A stretch of 64,000 bases of DNA. Origin: Nilaparvata lugens. Its lineage: Eukaryota > Arthropoda > Insecta > Hemiptera > Delphacidae. Below, piece after piece: positions 1-9,509 of this stretch (position 1 is its first letter; every line of letters begins with the position of its first letter). The DNA lies in NCBI RefSeq assembly GCF_014356525.2, contig NC_052516.1, positions 20,354,257 to 20,418,256 of the forward strand. The letters run 5' to 3'. Position numbers and translations under genes: made by a program. Below the pieces are notes generated by a model. That model did no database searches. It was not told the origin of the DNA and was given only the letters and a program-made list of their open reading frames with translations.

Positions 1-61
1 ACGAAACAGTCCTCCAATCACGCGACGAAACTCATTAGACCGCCATTTTGGTTAATCTATA

Positions 62-1342
62 ATGACCAAGACTGGACTACAATCAGTGTTTGTGTGTTGT
101 AAAAATCATTTGAGTCCAAAAAACCCCCCACCACTCATTAATTGTTTGGGACTAACAGACTGCAATTCAAATTCCAAAACCTTGTCAACGTTTGCCAGAT
201 TCAAGAGCAGACAAGTTACCAATATTCCCAGTGGATTGAATAGGGAATCGGGTGAGATTTGTGTTACTTCCGGTGAATATCACGTCGTTTCCACTAAAAC
301 CCCGAATACTTCCAGTCAATCTCATGATAAATTACTTTCCAATAAACTCAGTGCAACTTCTAAACAATTGGTGACTACTCCAAGACTAAGTCAGTCCACT
401 TTCAGTGAATCTTGTGTCTTCTCTAGGTTAATAAGTGATAGTTTTTATGAACATTCATCAGCATCCACAGTGTCTTCTGTTTCTACAAATCAAATCCTAT
501 CTTATTTGGCTCAATCAGGAACAATCAGAAAATTCTTAGTTACTACTGGACAAATTTGTTCCACAACAAAACAATTTTCCATCACTTCCAGTAACCTCTA
601 TGTAACTTCTGAAAAATTTACTCCCCCATCCAGTAGATCTTGTGCCATTAAAAGGCAGATTTGTCAACCTGGTAACTTTCCTGAAGCCTCCAGACAGAAC
701 TGTATCAATCTAAGTTGTTCCCATAACAGTTCAGGTGAACCCAGTGATATATCTGAATTTCCTTCTTTACCTAGCATAGTCTATGTGAGTTCTGAACAAT
801 TTCTCACAAGATTTGAACAATATTCCACACACTCTAATAAATCTCATCTAGTGATTCCCGGTCAAGACTGTGAAACTCCCTTGAATAAATCCTGTGCAAC
901 TCCCAGACAAGTTCGTGTTAATTCTTGTCAATCATGTTCAACTTCTGGTAAATCTCATGTTATTTCTGGACAGTTCAAATCCACTTACAGTGAACCTTGT
1001 GCCACTACTGCAAAACCTTGTGTACTTCTCAGACAATTTTGTACACCAGACACTTCTAACAAATCTCATGCAACTTTTGGTCAATTGTGTATAATTCCCA
1101 AACAATTTTGCGCTATTTCCGGTCAATCTCGTGCTACTTCAGGTCAATCTCGTGCTACTTCCGGTCAATCTCGCGCTACTTCCGGTCAGTCTCGCGCTAC
1201 TTCCGGTCAGTCTCGCGTTACTTCCGGTACAATCCCCTCCACTTCCGGTGTGCTTTGTTGTGCGTGTAGCAGTGTGTTGTTGAGTGCGTTCAGTTGCAAT
1301 GACGACGATCTACTTTCGGGGGCGATCAGGATTGTCCAATGA
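62..1342 (+). CDS. Ser/Thr/Gln-rich repeat-derived 426-codon reading frame (uncharacterised)
   Basis: I do not recognise this protein. The frame opens with ATG at 62 and stays open for 426 codons in AT-rich DNA. Composition is dominated by Ser, Thr, Gln and Cys, with no membrane segment or signal peptide. Near the C-terminus there are five clean heptads of the type SRATSGQ (about residues 358-392). Degenerate versions of the same heptad (TSGQ, TSSQS, ISGQF, TPRQ) recur back to about residue 70. The frame therefore looks like an expanded 21-bp minisatellite that happens to be, or is kept, open. The stop codon overlaps the next start (ATGA at 1339-1342). It could be a real protein, a very long upstream frame in a 5' UTR, or a non-coding repeat. 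The absence of stops in such AT-rich DNA is partly explained by the repeat itself. Confidence 0.4.
   Translation: MTKTGLQSVFVCCKNHLSPKNPPPLINCLGLTDCNSNSKTLSTFARFKSRQVTNIPSGLNRESGEICVTSGEYHVVSTKTPNTSSQSHDKLLSNKLSATSKQLVTTPRLSQSTFSESCVFSRLISDSFYEHSSASTVSSVSTNQILSYLAQSGTIRKFLVTTGQICSTTKQFSITSSNLYVTSEKFTPPSSRSCAIKRQICQPGNFPEASRQNCINLSCSHNSSGEPSDISEFPSLPSIVYVSSEQFLTRFEQYSTHSNKSHLVIPGQDCETPLNKSCATPRQVRVNSCQSCSTSGKSHVISGQFKSTYSEPCATTAKPCVLLRQFCTPDTSNKSHATFGQLCIIPKQFCAISGQSRATSGQSRATSGQSRATSGQSRATSGQSRVTSGTIPSTSGVLCCACSSVLLSAFSCNDDDLLSGAIRIVQ
1108..1251 (+). repeat. 21-bp minisatellite, about 6 clean copies
   Basis: The unit is close to TCTCGTGCTACTTCCGGTCA plus one base and repeats head to tail with few substitutions (CGTGCT/CGCGCT, TCAGGT/TCCGGT). 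Two reading frames are open through the array. Diverged copies of ACTTCCGGT and GTCAATCTC occur for about 900 bp upstream, so the array is the young end of a much older one. Confidence 0.85.
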
Positions 1343-1585
1343 CAACATCAGCACGTCGGCTGATGCAGAGTCTCACCGGGGGGCGGCGACAGTCGAACCC
1401 GGGAGACGGGGCCAGTCAGGTCGGGGGCGGCAGCTCGTCGTCGACTAGGCTGGTGTTCAGCGGAGGCGGCAGCGGAGGCGGCGGTCACGAGCTTGACGAG
1501 ATTGCCATTGTGTCGAATGCCACCCCCGGTCAAGTCAAGTATGGCAGTGGTGGACTCACCGCTAATGGACCACGTCTTGTACCTG
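1339..1585 (+). CDS. Partial CDS: 5' coding exon with Ser/Gly-rich N-terminus, ending at a splice donor
   Basis: ATG at 1339 is the first in-frame start after a stop at 1300. It overlaps the stop of the preceding frame as ATGA. The 82 encoded residues begin MTTSARRLMQSLTGG, pass through a GGGSSSSTR and GGGSGGGG linker, and end in a more ordinary segment (HELDEIAIVSNATPGQVKYG). At 1586 the sequence CCTG/GTGAGT is a near-consensus 5' splice site in phase 1; reading on gives a stop at 1633-1635. GC content is clearly above the surroundings, as expected for a coding 5' exon. I cannot name the gene. The downstream exon is not identifiable here, so the following tens of kilobases may be a long first intron. 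Confidence 0.5.
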
Positions 1586-1591
1586 GTGAGT
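1586..1591 (+). promoter_or_regulatory. Candidate 5' splice site (GTGAGT)
   Basis: CCTG/GTGAGT matches the metazoan donor consensus at positions -1 to +6. It lies where the Gly-rich frame gives way to AT-rich sequence with stops in every frame. Confidence 0.55.
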
Positions 1592-1789
1592 CACAAATAT
1601 TATCAATTTTCATTATACAAGTAATTAAGTTATGAATTAATTTTTTGTAGTAGGCCTAGTTATCCAGGTGTAAAAACAAACAGATTTATGCTTCGAAATG
1701 TAAACTTTGTGTGAAATAATAATTTCTGAGATGATGTTTGAAAAAAACAGTTAGAGGTTTTTGGCAAGAAATTAGGGAGATCAGGGATG

Positions 1790-2053
1790 TGATCACATCG
1801 AATGAGTGTGATCATTGAATGAATATGTGCAAGAGCAAGCTTGGTTATTCATAACCAAGCATGCAGATGAAAAACAAAATATGAGAATAGCAATAGAACG
1901 CTGAAAACTGAACGCTTGCACTTGCTGGTTGCGTTCAGTGTGAGCAGCTACGTGCAAGTCACAACGTGTTTCAATGGAACTTTTAAAATTTTGGTTTTCG
2001 GCTAATGCATGATCTGTCGTGCACTTGCACATATACGCATTCAATGCGATCAA
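1790..2053. repeat. Diverged foldback element
   Basis: The left end reads ATCATTGAATGAATATGTGC and the right end is its near complement (GCACATATACGCATTCAATG). The arms are about 25-30 bp around a roughly 200-bp centre that itself contains paired CTTGCAC and GAACGC motifs. It resembles an old MITE and has no coding capacity. Confidence 0.4.
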
Positions 2054-2159
2054 GCCCAAAGGGTTTTAAGATTTGCTTTGAGCAAGAAGATGCTCTCTAA
2101 TATAATTCTTAGGCTCCAATTACATAATAGAATTGGTTTGATGTAGAAGTATGAATGGT

Positions 2160-2350
2160 CTTACCTGTATATCATTAAGAATCATGGGAGCAATGATTTT
2201 CGGGTGAATTTTATACTAGGTACAGTATCTATTTCATTGCGGTACCTCTCCCATTTCTACTGTATATAATTATCAAGAATCATGAGAATAACTGATTTCT
2301 GGGCTAAATCGTGGGTGATTTTTTGTACTCTGTATAGTATCTTAATATCG
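2160..2350. repeat. Imperfect tandem duplication, about 95-bp unit
   Basis: Two copies start with TGTATAT(C/A)ATTA and AAGAATCATG and end near GTACAGTATCT / GTATAGTATCT. They are strongly diverged, with no coding content. Confidence 0.4.
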
Positions 2351-2749
2351 GTATAGTATCTTAAGTTCAACATTTTTGAAAAGGTTCTTCTTCGAGTATC
2401 TTTTTCAACGGTTGGCAAAGAACATATGAATCAGATTGAAATATATATTATCAGAGACCAAAAACAGTGTCAAAACAGTTTCACAAACTTCAACAATGAT
2501 ACAACATTAACTCATCTCATTCAAATGAAATTATCAGAATAATGTACATCAAGTTCTATTCTTTCCATCATAAATGCGTTGAGAGAATGAAAAGCATTTG
2601 GGAGGAGCCTCAAAATCCAGATCTATAACCGTCAAAAGAACAATCCTTGTGACTGTGCGATTTTACGACTCCTCTTACAAAATTCATGGGCGAAAAATGT
2701 AAATCGCATCTGAAGGCTTTCAATCTGGTTTGTATTGGAAGTACATCAT

Positions 2750-3200
2750 CTCTGTGAGGAAACTATTCTGAATTGACGAAAGATGAAGACTATTGAGAGC
2801 AAAAAATGAGAGGAAGAAAGTGGTTTGAAAGAGAAAGACGAGAGATGAGCAGTGAAGGAATAAAAGTGAAAGAGAAGAGAGTGTCTAGTTGTCCAGAGAT
2901 GAAAAGATAGAAATGCTGGAGAAAGGATGACAGCAGGCATCACACATACACAGCCACACACACGCACGCACCTTTACACAAGCCGATAAAAAATATTTGA
3001 GAGCTCAGAGTGTTCAGGACTCATACATTGAGACGTTGAGTATGAATTTCTGATTTGATCTACGTTTTGAATCTTCTTCTCTACCAGTCTCAGCCGTCTC
3101 TCCTCATTCCTTCTCCTGTTTTTCATCTTTCTCTATCCTTCTCCTCCTACCTTCTTTCCTTTTTCCTCTTCCACTCCTCTCTTCTCCTTCTCCTCTAACC
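2750..3200. repeat. Purine-rich tract, (CA)n block and pyrimidine-rich tract
   Basis: 2755-2935 is strongly A/G biased (AGAGAAAGACGAGAG type). 2941-2971 is a short CA/CACG run, and 3068-3195 is C/T biased (CTTCTCCTCC type). Apparent reading frames here are low-complexity artefacts. Confidence 0.6.
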
Positions 3201-3506
3201 TAAGTCCATATCTTTCACGGAATTGTCAGCTTGACAGATAGTTTGTAATCCGAGAACCTAATCTCAAGTTTTCCACTGCTGCAGCTTATCCTTTCTATTG
3301 ACGCTGATTCTTTTCATCTCGCAGGTGATCGTTCGATCCTCACCCACTATAATTTGATTCTTATCTAGAATCTCATCCTTTTATCATGAAGAGAAATTTT
3401 CTGTATTTTCTGGAAGTTAACTGATCAGTTAGATTCGTGTCTTATCATTTCTTATGAACATTATATGAGTACCCGATAATTCTTCTTGATTGAATAGACT
3501 TAAACC

Positions 3507-3594
3507 GTTGTCAAAAATGCACTTTAATTAAATAAGAATTGATATTTTACAGGAGCATGCTCCTTTTTATTTAATTGAAGTGGATTTTTGACAA
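3507..3594. repeat. 88-bp near-perfect hairpin
   Basis: The arms 3507-3534 and 3567-3594 match in inverted orientation at about 26 of 28 positions (GTTGTCAAAAATGCACTTTA against its complement). A separate perfect palindrome AGGAGCATGCTCCT sits at the centre (3551-3564). It is consistent with a minimal foldback element. Confidence 0.7.
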
Positions 3595-4471
3595 CTTTCC
3601 AAGTCTTTTCAATTATGGAAAAGTTACACAACATCAACATTCACACTACAAACTTAATTCTTCTTGAATTTAAGAGCTTTTTGCGCGATGTAACTAATCT
3701 GATCAACTTGCGGATTGAATCCAGATATTTCTGCATTTATCATGATATGTTACACTTCAAGTTGAAATTAACTGCTCAGTTTCTATCTGACTCAGTTTAA
3801 ACCTTTACTGCGCATATGGTGTTCTTGATAAAACGCTTGGTTTAAACTTGAAAATCGTTCAAGAGTCGATGATTTTTCTAGATGATATCTAGATTTCTAG
3901 ACGTTAATCCTTCTTCCAATGCATTTCATCATGGGATATAGTTGCACATCGATTTATAGCTATTTCTTCTATCAAGGAGATAGTCGATTAACGGATCCTC
4001 TTGTGGTAAACCCTAATACTCCACAGCTTCCAGTTTTGTTCATTTAATAAAAATTGGAATTGGATAAAATAGAATAATTTTTAACAATAATCTAGCTCTC
4101 ATATCATGCTAGGAGATCAATATGCCACAATCTCGATGACTATCCATTGTTGGTTCAGGTATGCATTCATTTTCATGATAAAATTTACAAAAATAGTCGA
4201 ATAAGTACATAATAATATTCCAGTATTTCGAAATCTCAGCTGTAAAATCTTCATCACTGTTTAAGGCTTCATGGAGACGTTTTGATGCTGAGATGTATTT
4301 CTCGCTTTCAGTCTTCTTCATCCTGTTCTCTGTAGCGTAAACTTTGTCCAAATCCAGGATTGCGATGAGATAAGACCGGATTATACGTGATATAGGGGGA
4401 AATGTGTATCTCGTATATATGAGGAAAATCTTGTATGTTTCATGGAGATGGATTCTCAGTGTATGAATAAG
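3595..4471. other. Unclassified AT-rich sequence
   Basis: There is no recognised gene or repeat. A 121-codon minus-strand frame (4109-4474) is the only non-low-complexity open stretch. It has no recognised domain and is treated as unproven. Confidence 0.4.
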
Positions 4472-4516
4472 CAATGTTCAATGTTCAATGTTCAATGTTC
4501 AATGTTCAATGTTCAA
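4472..4516 (+). repeat. Heptamer microsatellite (AATGTTC)n
   Basis: Six consecutive copies of AATGTTC, then a decayed copy (AAATATTCAATG). Confidence 0.9.
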
Positions 4517-5569
4517 ATATTCAATGTGGAATCTGCTTTGATCCTTACTAGACCTCAAACCTTATATTCTGGAATCAACTGTCACATTTTGTTCCAGTAT
4601 TGGTTCTTTTCCTTCGTCCATTTGATATGTTACATAATTTAAAGAACTTCAATAATCAAACTGTTTGACTCAAAAGTTGACTTTAAAGCTGTTCCTAAAG
4701 CTGAGTGTAACTGTCAGTGACATTTTTGGGATTATAATGAGACGAGGAATTATTTTTAATAAGAGCGTCATATTGAATAATTTCCAATGGAGCAAATGAA
4801 GAGCAATAAGAAAGCAACCATAAATCACCTATATTGCCAGAAGCATTTCAAAACAAATTCTTATGTTTTCGAAATCATTATGAATAAGAACCTGCATAAC
4901 GGTCTGAGGAATCAATTACATTTTACTGAAATTTGAACATATGAGGGGAAAACATAATCTAGAACCCTTATTGTACATTTCAAAGAAAATGAGTTATATG
5001 GGAGTTATGGGTTCCAGAGGTAAGCATATAAGTTAAGAATGTAATATTTATCAATGATAATTCATCCTTTGATGTGTGACAGATGGTTATGATTATGTTG
5101 ATGTGCTTCATTTTCTACGATTTCAATTACGGATTTTTGGAGGAATCCATTTCTATTGAATCGACGAAACCATTTTATCAAATACTGTACGAAAAGTCTT
5201 GAAAAATACAATATTTTGGAATAATTGAGGATAAATTACAAAGAGAGAACTAGAACATAATACGGATTGACACCCCCAAAATATCTCAGGACAAAATCTA
5301 CCTGATTTTGTTAATCCCGATTGTGATGATCTAAAGCACTTGCAAACTTCAACCGGGCAGACCTCGTAAGAAGTTCAAGCTGCGAAACAATGGCCCAAGT
5401 TTGGTGCTGAAGCACCTCTCTTGTCCTGCTCCAACTTAAGTCCTAAGAGGTGAACTTAAGTTGTATGATGGTGAACTTAAGTTATATGGTGGCTGACCGT
5501 TTTCTGCTAGCGGGTCTCCATTGAATTAAAACGGTTCGTGACCCTTGAAATAGGACGGCGAATCAACCT
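4517..5569. other. Unclassified AT-rich sequence
   Basis: I see no gene. 5395-5500 contains three short repeats of GTGAACTTAAGTT / CTTAAGT in a slightly GC-richer patch, otherwise nothing notable. Confidence 0.4.
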
Positions 5570-5668
5570 TAGTGAGATTCAATTAGAACTTTCAGTATTT
5601 GTTGAATGGAAGATGTTGATGTTAATAATACGGAATGCTGACAGTTTACAGTGGATCTTACTGTAGAA
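5570..5668 (-). repeat. PAL1 palindromic repeat
   Basis: It contains GAATGGAAGATGTTGATGTT, then GGAATGCTGACAGTTTACAG, and closes with GATCTTACTGTAGA. This is the reverse orientation relative to the 31-kb array. Confidence 0.65.
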
Positions 5669-6578
5669 TCAAGGATTTATAAGGGTTGCTAAGGAATTTT
5701 CTGTGAGGATTTGTCACAAATACTCCCGCTTGTTGTAGATTTAAATTTGAAATGTGATCAAAGAAATCTCACTCCTGTAATATTGATTGATTTTGAAGCT
5801 GGATGATTGCTTGCTGATTGATTCTAATTATTGTTTCGGCAGTTTGTGGTATCTAGAATAACAGTATTCACTTATTTACATCCATCCAGTATTTTAAACT
5901 TTCTGTTTTCACTCTTTATCTGCAATCAACATTGATAACCATTTTTGGAAAAGTCTTTATTTTTTCCTTTCCACCACACCACACCATTTGGCAAGTTGTT
6001 TTTGAATTGTGATAGTCATCTATATGACGTGTAGTAGATGAAATTGAGATAAATTCTTCAAAATTGAATCTTGATTAATGTTATGGTATTTCTCCAAGGT
6101 TGAAGCACATAAGAAATTCTTCTAAAGTTTGAGATTAAGTTGTATTTTAAGGGATGTTGTGGGAGCTATTCAAGAATGAAACTTATCAGGGATATTCTTC
6201 TTTATTGGTTGCAGGTGATATTTCTCCATTATTGATCAAACAGATGAAAAATTGTAATATTCTATGAATTGAAAAAACTACAATATTGAACCATATTCAG
6301 CCACATCATCATTGTTTTATTGACAACTCACAATAATTCACATCCCAAATTAGTACCTTTTAGTATTTTTGTTCAAAATCATTGTTCCATAGCCTGCCAC
6401 TTACAGCCTTGCACCATAGAGGAAAGATAGCATAAGATACTCTCTTTCAAGATAGTTTATACTTTATTTTCTCTATGCTTATTCGTTTATCACAAAATAA
6501 GAGAATACTTGTTCCTCACTCCGTGCTTGAACATACCGTCTCGAGGTGATTGCGGGAGAAGGACAGTTATAAAGTTAA
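5669..6578. other. Unclassified AT-rich sequence
   Basis: No reading frame, RNA gene or repeat of known type was found between the PAL1 copy and the MITE that starts at 6579. Confidence 0.4.
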
Positions 6579-6800
6579 GCTGCGTCCACACCAAAGCTAT
6601 TAACAAAATGTGAATAGCTCAATCCTTATAGATTCTATTAGATTGAAAGAAACTTGACAAACAAATATGTTCTATTAGATGAAAAGGAACTTGACAAACA
6701 AATATGTTCATCATGTGTATGATTATTTATGTACAATCTGATAGAATCTATAAGGATTAAGTTATTAACATTTCGCTTATAACTTTGGTGTAAACGCATC
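6579..6800. mobile_element. MITE-B, complete copy (about 222 bp)
   Basis: Terminal inverted repeats read GCTGCGTCCACACCAAAG on the left and CTTTGGTGTAAACGCATC on the right. Both arms continue inward with AACAAAATGT, TCCTTATAGATTCTAT and AGATTGAA. The left arm holds an internal 36-bp duplication around AACTTGACAAACAAATATGT. No coding capacity. A second copy lies at 28541-29407. Confidence 0.75.
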
Positions 6801-6860
6801 TTTATGGTTGAACGTTAAGAATGATCCCACCCTCGTCGTATGCCTTGTTCCGCACTCATC

Positions 6861-7050
6861 CACTACCTCCGTAAACAAAGCAATAGTGCATTTTGGTGAC
6901 GTCAGCACAGGTAGGGCTCCTACACCAATAAACATTTGTTGATTTCAGCTGATCTATATCAGCTAGTGTTTTTTTTTTATTGGTGTAGGAGCCCTACCTG
7001 TTATCATCAACCACCTGTCATGCACTATGGCTTTGTTTACGTAGGTAGTG
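6861..7050. mobile_element. MITE-C (190 bp, long inverted arms)
   Basis: The left arm begins CACTACCTCCGTAAACAAAG and ends near TAGGGCTCCTACACCAATAA. The right arm is its near-perfect complement, TTATTGGTGTAGGAGCCCTA through CTTTGTTTACGTAGGTAGTG. Arms are about 75 bp and the loop is short and T-rich. Non-coding. Confidence 0.75.
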
Positions 7051-7204
7051 ACTTATCCCGCATCAGTCTGATCAAGGCCTAAGCCTGGTTTTCTATTACT
7101 GTTACCGTCCACTGCCCGGATATCCATTGCGAAGCAACTCTCCTCTACGTGAACTGAGTTGGAGCAATCAGCTTATCTATCCAATGTTGAGAGGTGGAAG
7201 GTAT

Positions 7205-7497
7205 TGCGACAGTCCACTTCAAACTGGCAGTATTCCGTATTAAGTGATATTAATGCTTCCCATTGAAACCAATGCTGACAGTTTGAAATGTATATTACTA
7301 TAGGAGTAGATAACTTTGAGCTGTCAGTATTTTGTATAGATGGCATGAATGATTCTCATTTAACCAATGGTGACAGGTTTAAGTGAATCTTACTATACGA
7401 GTGGAAGACAGTCCTGACAGTATCCTGTATAGATAGCATCAATGCTTCCCATTCGACCAATGCTGCCAGATCGATGTGAATCTCACAATGGGAATTT
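7205..7497 (+). repeat. PAL1 tandem array, three units
   Basis: Three successive units each carry a TGTCAGTATT-like half, a CATCAATGCTTCCCATT-like core and a CCAATGCTGACAG-like half. The CTGACAG boxes lie at about 7272, 7372 and 7464, giving a spacing of about 92-100 bp. Confidence 0.65.
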
Positions 7498-7667
7498 GTA
7501 AGTGGTGTGTTGGAAGTTTGTTGGACAGTGAGTGGAGTAAGTGGAGGTAGGCCTGGGCCCATGGAGTTTTGCATTAATTGAAGTGAGCCCACCCACCCGT
7601 GGGAATGGTAGTATTCTACGACTTCCACTGCTAACTTCCGTTTTACTGGTCTACAATTTCAGTTTGG

Positions 7668-7983
7668 TTGGGAGTGGGGAGGAGGAGGAGGAGGAGGAGG
7701 AGGAGGAGGAGGATGGAGAGGAGTAGGGTGGTGGAGGAGGGGGAGATTGATGAGGAGGAGGAGCAGAAGGAGGGAGAGGAGCAGAAGGAGGGAGAGGAGC
7801 AGAAGGAGGGAGAGGAGCAGAAGGAGGGGGAGGAGCAGGGTGGCGGAGGAAGGGATGAAGGACGAGGAGAAGTGATTGGAGGGGAGGTAGCAGGTGGGAG
7901 GAGGGTAGGTGAAGGAGGAGGAAGAGGTGGGTGGGAAGCTGAGGTTGTGGAGGAAGAGGGATGGAAGAGCGAGGAGAAGTAAT
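7668..7983 (+). repeat. Purine tract with (GGA)n and an 18-bp minisatellite
   Basis: 7678-7713 is nearly pure GGA/GAG. 7757-7832 has four copies of an 18-bp unit (GAGCAGAAGGAGGGAGAG). The Glu-rich frame through it is a by-product of the repeat. Confidence 0.8.
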
Positions 7984-8046
7984 GATGGGTGGAGTGACAG
8001 GAGGGGGGAGTGATAGGCGGATAGCAGAAGTTGGTGGAGAAAGAGG

Positions 8047-8230
8047 AGATAGATAGATAGATAGATAGATAGATAGGCTGCCTTTATTTTAACCTGGAGG
8101 GCGAAGTTAGGGCGCAGCCGGCCCTCTCTCCCACTTAACCCTCCTATACAATTCTAATGCATCTACATCACATAAGGAAATAATCTCTTAAATATAATAA
8201 TAAGTAATATAATAGAAAAAAAATATGTAT
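8047..8230 (-). mobile_element. Non-LTR retrotransposon 3' end with (TATC)n tail
   Basis: Read on the minus strand, AT-rich sequence leads into a GC-richer block ending AATAAAGGCAGCC, followed by eight TATC units (8047-8077 on the plus strand). Related AATAAAGGCAAT ends sit at 28433, 37526 and 37893, which supports a family of short-repeat-tailed elements. Only the 3' UTR remains. Confidence 0.55.
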
Positions 8231-8534
8231 AAAATATAAATCAATGATTGAAAAAAAAACAATTTCATTCAATTTAGTAGAATATATTTTAGACTGACAG
8301 AAAAAAAAAGTTAGAAAATAGAGTTATAGGAAAAATGTTTTTTCATTTTTTAAGCAAGAAAGAAGAAAATTTCACGCAAACACACACCTTTCATACAAGC
8401 AAACACACACCTTTCACACAAGCAAACACACCACGCATACACACCTCCTCATCCTATGCCCCGATCGCCCTCCCTCAGCCACGCCAAGACCTCCGCGCCG
8501 AACAGTGTCCGCCTCCACTGCCCAGCAGGAGCAG

Positions 8535-9370
8535 GGTAGAGGAGGAGTAAAGGAAGAAAGACGAGGAGAAGGGGGAGTAGCAGGAGGTGATGAGAAACGG
8601 TAGATGGACAAGGAGAAGGATGTGGAGTAGTAATATGAGCAGGAGTGGAGAGACGAAAGAATGATATAATAACGGATTGGAGAGAGATGGAGGAGTATTG
8701 ATATGAATAGGAGAAAGGAAATGGAAAAATGGGTTGGTAGGGAATTGAAAAAGAAGGAGTTTTGAGCGTGGTATGGAATTGAAAGTAGAAGAGGAAGATG
8801 ATGAAGTAGAGGAGGATGGGGGAGAAGAGGAATATTGAAAGGAAGAGGAATATCAGGAAGGAGGAGAAGGAGGATGACTGGTGAAGGAGGAATAGAAGGA
8901 TTCAAGTGGGCCTAGTTGAAATGAACAGAGAAGAAGCAGAAAAGGAGAAGAGGTGCCGAAAGTGATGTTGATGATGTGAAGGAGATGAAGAATGGCAGGA
9001 TTAAGGGAAAGAATAGAGTGTAGAACAGTGGTAGAAAGGAGACGATAAAACGAAAGAGTAGAAGAGGGAAAGAAAAGTGGAGGATGACCATGGAGAATGA
9101 TTAGAAAAGTGGAGGATGACCATGGAGAATGATTAACAGAGAAAAATCAGAGAGTTTGCAAGATTACAATCTACCTCGTAGACTACACGGTAAGATCACG
9201 ATGAGAAAGAGGATACGATATTATGTGGAAGAAAGAAAATAAATTATTAATGAGAGATTCTATTATTAGAGAGAGATTCATTATTATAAGAAGAAATTGG
9301 TAAGTAAGTGATTGAGAGATACACAGAGAAAGAGAGAATAATTTGATCAACAAAAGATAATTTTTAAAAG
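8535..9370 (+). repeat. 800-bp purine-rich tract
   Basis: The plus strand is overwhelmingly A/G (GAGGAG, AGAAGG, GGAGAAG words). A 33-bp unit is tandemly duplicated at 9071-9137 (GAAAAGTGGAGGATGACCAT start). Long minus-strand frames of Leu/Ser/Pro come from this bias and are not genes. Confidence 0.75.
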
Positions 9371-9435
9371 AGATGAAATAACATTTTCCTGTTGGTTTTT
9401 CTAACGCAGGACAGGAGTTTGAGTGTTCATGTCAT

Positions 9436-9505
9436 CAGGGGTGCCCACAAGGGGGGGGGGCATGCACCATTGCCCTTGGGGGGGGGGTTGGCTGGGCACC
9501 CATGG
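9436..9505. repeat. Short inverted-repeat element with G10-12 runs
   Basis: CAGGGGTGCCCAC at the left is mirrored by GGGCACCC at the right, around two long G runs (about 9451-9460 and 9480-9489). The CAGGGGTGCCC-type end resembles hAT terminal repeats, so this may be a deletion relic. The family is inference. Confidence 0.35.
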
Positions 9506-9509
9506 ATGT

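Noticed and set aside
8414..8905. 163-codon minus-strand frame
   Set aside because: Lies in the purine tract; composition Leu/Ser/Pro/His without motifs.
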